From NCBI RefSeq assembly GCF_016428645.1, contig NZ_JAELXW010000026.1, positions 1 to 64,000 on the forward strand: 64,000 bases of DNA, read 5' to 3'. Origin of the DNA: Glycomyces salinus (GTDB taxonomy: Bacteria > Actinomycetota > Actinomycetes > Mycobacteriales > Micromonosporaceae). Both the position numbers and the translations under genes were made by a program. This document shows, one piece after another, positions 63,669-64,000 of the stretch (positions are counted from its first letter, which is position 1; every line of letters starts with the position of its first letter). Below the pieces are notes generated by a model, which worked only from the letters and a program-made list of their open reading frames with translations, searched no databases and had not been told where the DNA came from.

Positions 63669-63805
63669 TAGAGTATGGACCATGATCCTTTAGATGCGAT
63701 TGCCGCTTTCCGCAGCGGCTGAGTGCGCTTTTCCGTTTTCCGACGTCGAGCCAGGCTCCGTCGCGCGCTCGCGTCGTCCAGACTTCACCCGAGAAGGGGT
63801 CTCCC
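63669..63805 (+). other. Leader region with a possible 15-codon ORF
   Basis: CTAGAGTATGG near 63669-63679 gives a -10-like TAGAGT abutting an ATG (about 63675) that opens a 15-codon frame, MDHDPLDAIAAFRSG. Its end lies in a small hairpin (GCCGCT/AGCGGC) with T-rich sequence after it. This could be an attenuator-like leader for the next gene, or chance. Confidence 0.25.
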
Positions 63806-63997
63806 ATGACCGCTGAATCCTCCGAACATCACGAGCCCGAAGAGCCGCTCAACCGGGAGCAGCGCCGCGCGCTCGCCCGCGGCAAGAAGGGCAAGAGCGT
63901 CGCCAAGCAGCCGGTGGCCGGCAAGAAGGGCAAGCTCCGGTCGCAGCTTCCGACCGGCGCGGTCGGAAAGTTCCAGCTGCCGACCAAGAACGGCTGA
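63806..63997 (+). CDS. Small basic hypothetical protein
   Basis: 63 residues. Acidic first 15 residues, then Lys/Arg-rich (EQRRALARGKKGKS, GKKGKLRS) with little hydrophobic core; probably disordered or nucleic-acid binding. GAGAAGGGG lies before the ATG. No family recognised. Confidence 0.6.
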   Translation: MTAESSEHHEPEEPLNREQRRALARGKKGKSVAKQPVAGKKGKLRSQLPTGAVGKFQLPTKNG

Positions 63998-64000
63998 AGC

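Noticed and set aside
61401-63671. 756-codon plus-strand frame over ccdA and the transglutaminase-like gene
   Set aside because: Arg/Gly/Asp-rich shadow; the minus strand encodes recognisable domains.

Overview
The window is about 70% GC and packed with genes whose order and content are typical of the high-GC Actinobacteria: threonine and lysine genes next to argS, then rho-rpmE-prfA-prmC-sua5-atp, and recG-rsmD-coaD-rpmF-rnc-mutM-smc-ftsY. Supporting signs are the long Arg/Gln-rich insertion in Rho, DUF3105/DUF305/DUF3515 proteins, a SepIVA-like protein, and frequent GTG/TTG starts, many of them apparently leaderless. A Micromonosporales or Glycomycetales-like organism is my guess. No single sequence in the window proves the genus. 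I found no rRNA, tRNA, CRISPR array or intact mobile element.

Layout. 1-1520: a decayed accessory patch with diverged coding repeats and a broken IS5-type transposase. 1528-4123 (minus): a P-loop kinase-like protein, a tail-anchored protein and a DUF305-DUF3105 pair. 4327-10770: argS-lysA-hom-thrC-thrB, a translationally coupled aspartate-family block. 11142-16809: rho, rpmE, prfA, prmC (which methylates the GGQ motif of PrfA), a Sua5-type protein and a low-molecular-weight phosphatase. 16809-24136: AtpI- and AtpZ-like proteins followed by atpB-E-F-H-A-G-D, which ends in a strong terminator with no atpC.

24249-40414 is a cell-surface glycan island placed directly after atpD. It holds three sulfotransferase-like proteins, an OafA-type acyltransferase with an SGNH domain, a GT2, a WecG/TagA/CpsF-type GT, a Wzx-like flippase, a polymerase/ligase-like membrane protein, a Wzz/BY-kinase-like protein whose P-loop is destroyed, a kinase-fold phosphotransferase, a methyltransferase and a secreted GH26-like hydrolase. 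A Phd/PIN toxin-antitoxin pair sits inside it. The simplest reading is a pathway for a sulfated, possibly acylated, exported polysaccharide, with the initiating transferase and sulfate-activation genes located elsewhere.

40307-64000 returns to housekeeping genes: a 3-methyladenine glycosylase, DUF3515, a lone AsnC/RAM domain, thiL, rpmB, a DAK2 protein, recG, rsmD, coaD, a SepIVA-like protein, DUF177, rpmF, rnc, an inverted mutM, an orphan LuxR-type regulator without a phospho-acceptor, a CAP-domain protein, a small coiled-coil protein, smc, ftsY, a phosphotransferase, a thioredoxin-fold lipoprotein, ccdA, a transglutaminase-like protein and a small basic protein.

Points that stand out: the missing epsilon subunit; the sulfated-glycan island; the pseudo-BY-kinase; three exactly spaced (28 nt) hairpin repeats with compensated stems at 34360-34429; an smc frame that runs 518 nt into ftsY without a stop; and a recurrent -10-like hexamer exactly six nucleotides before start codons.
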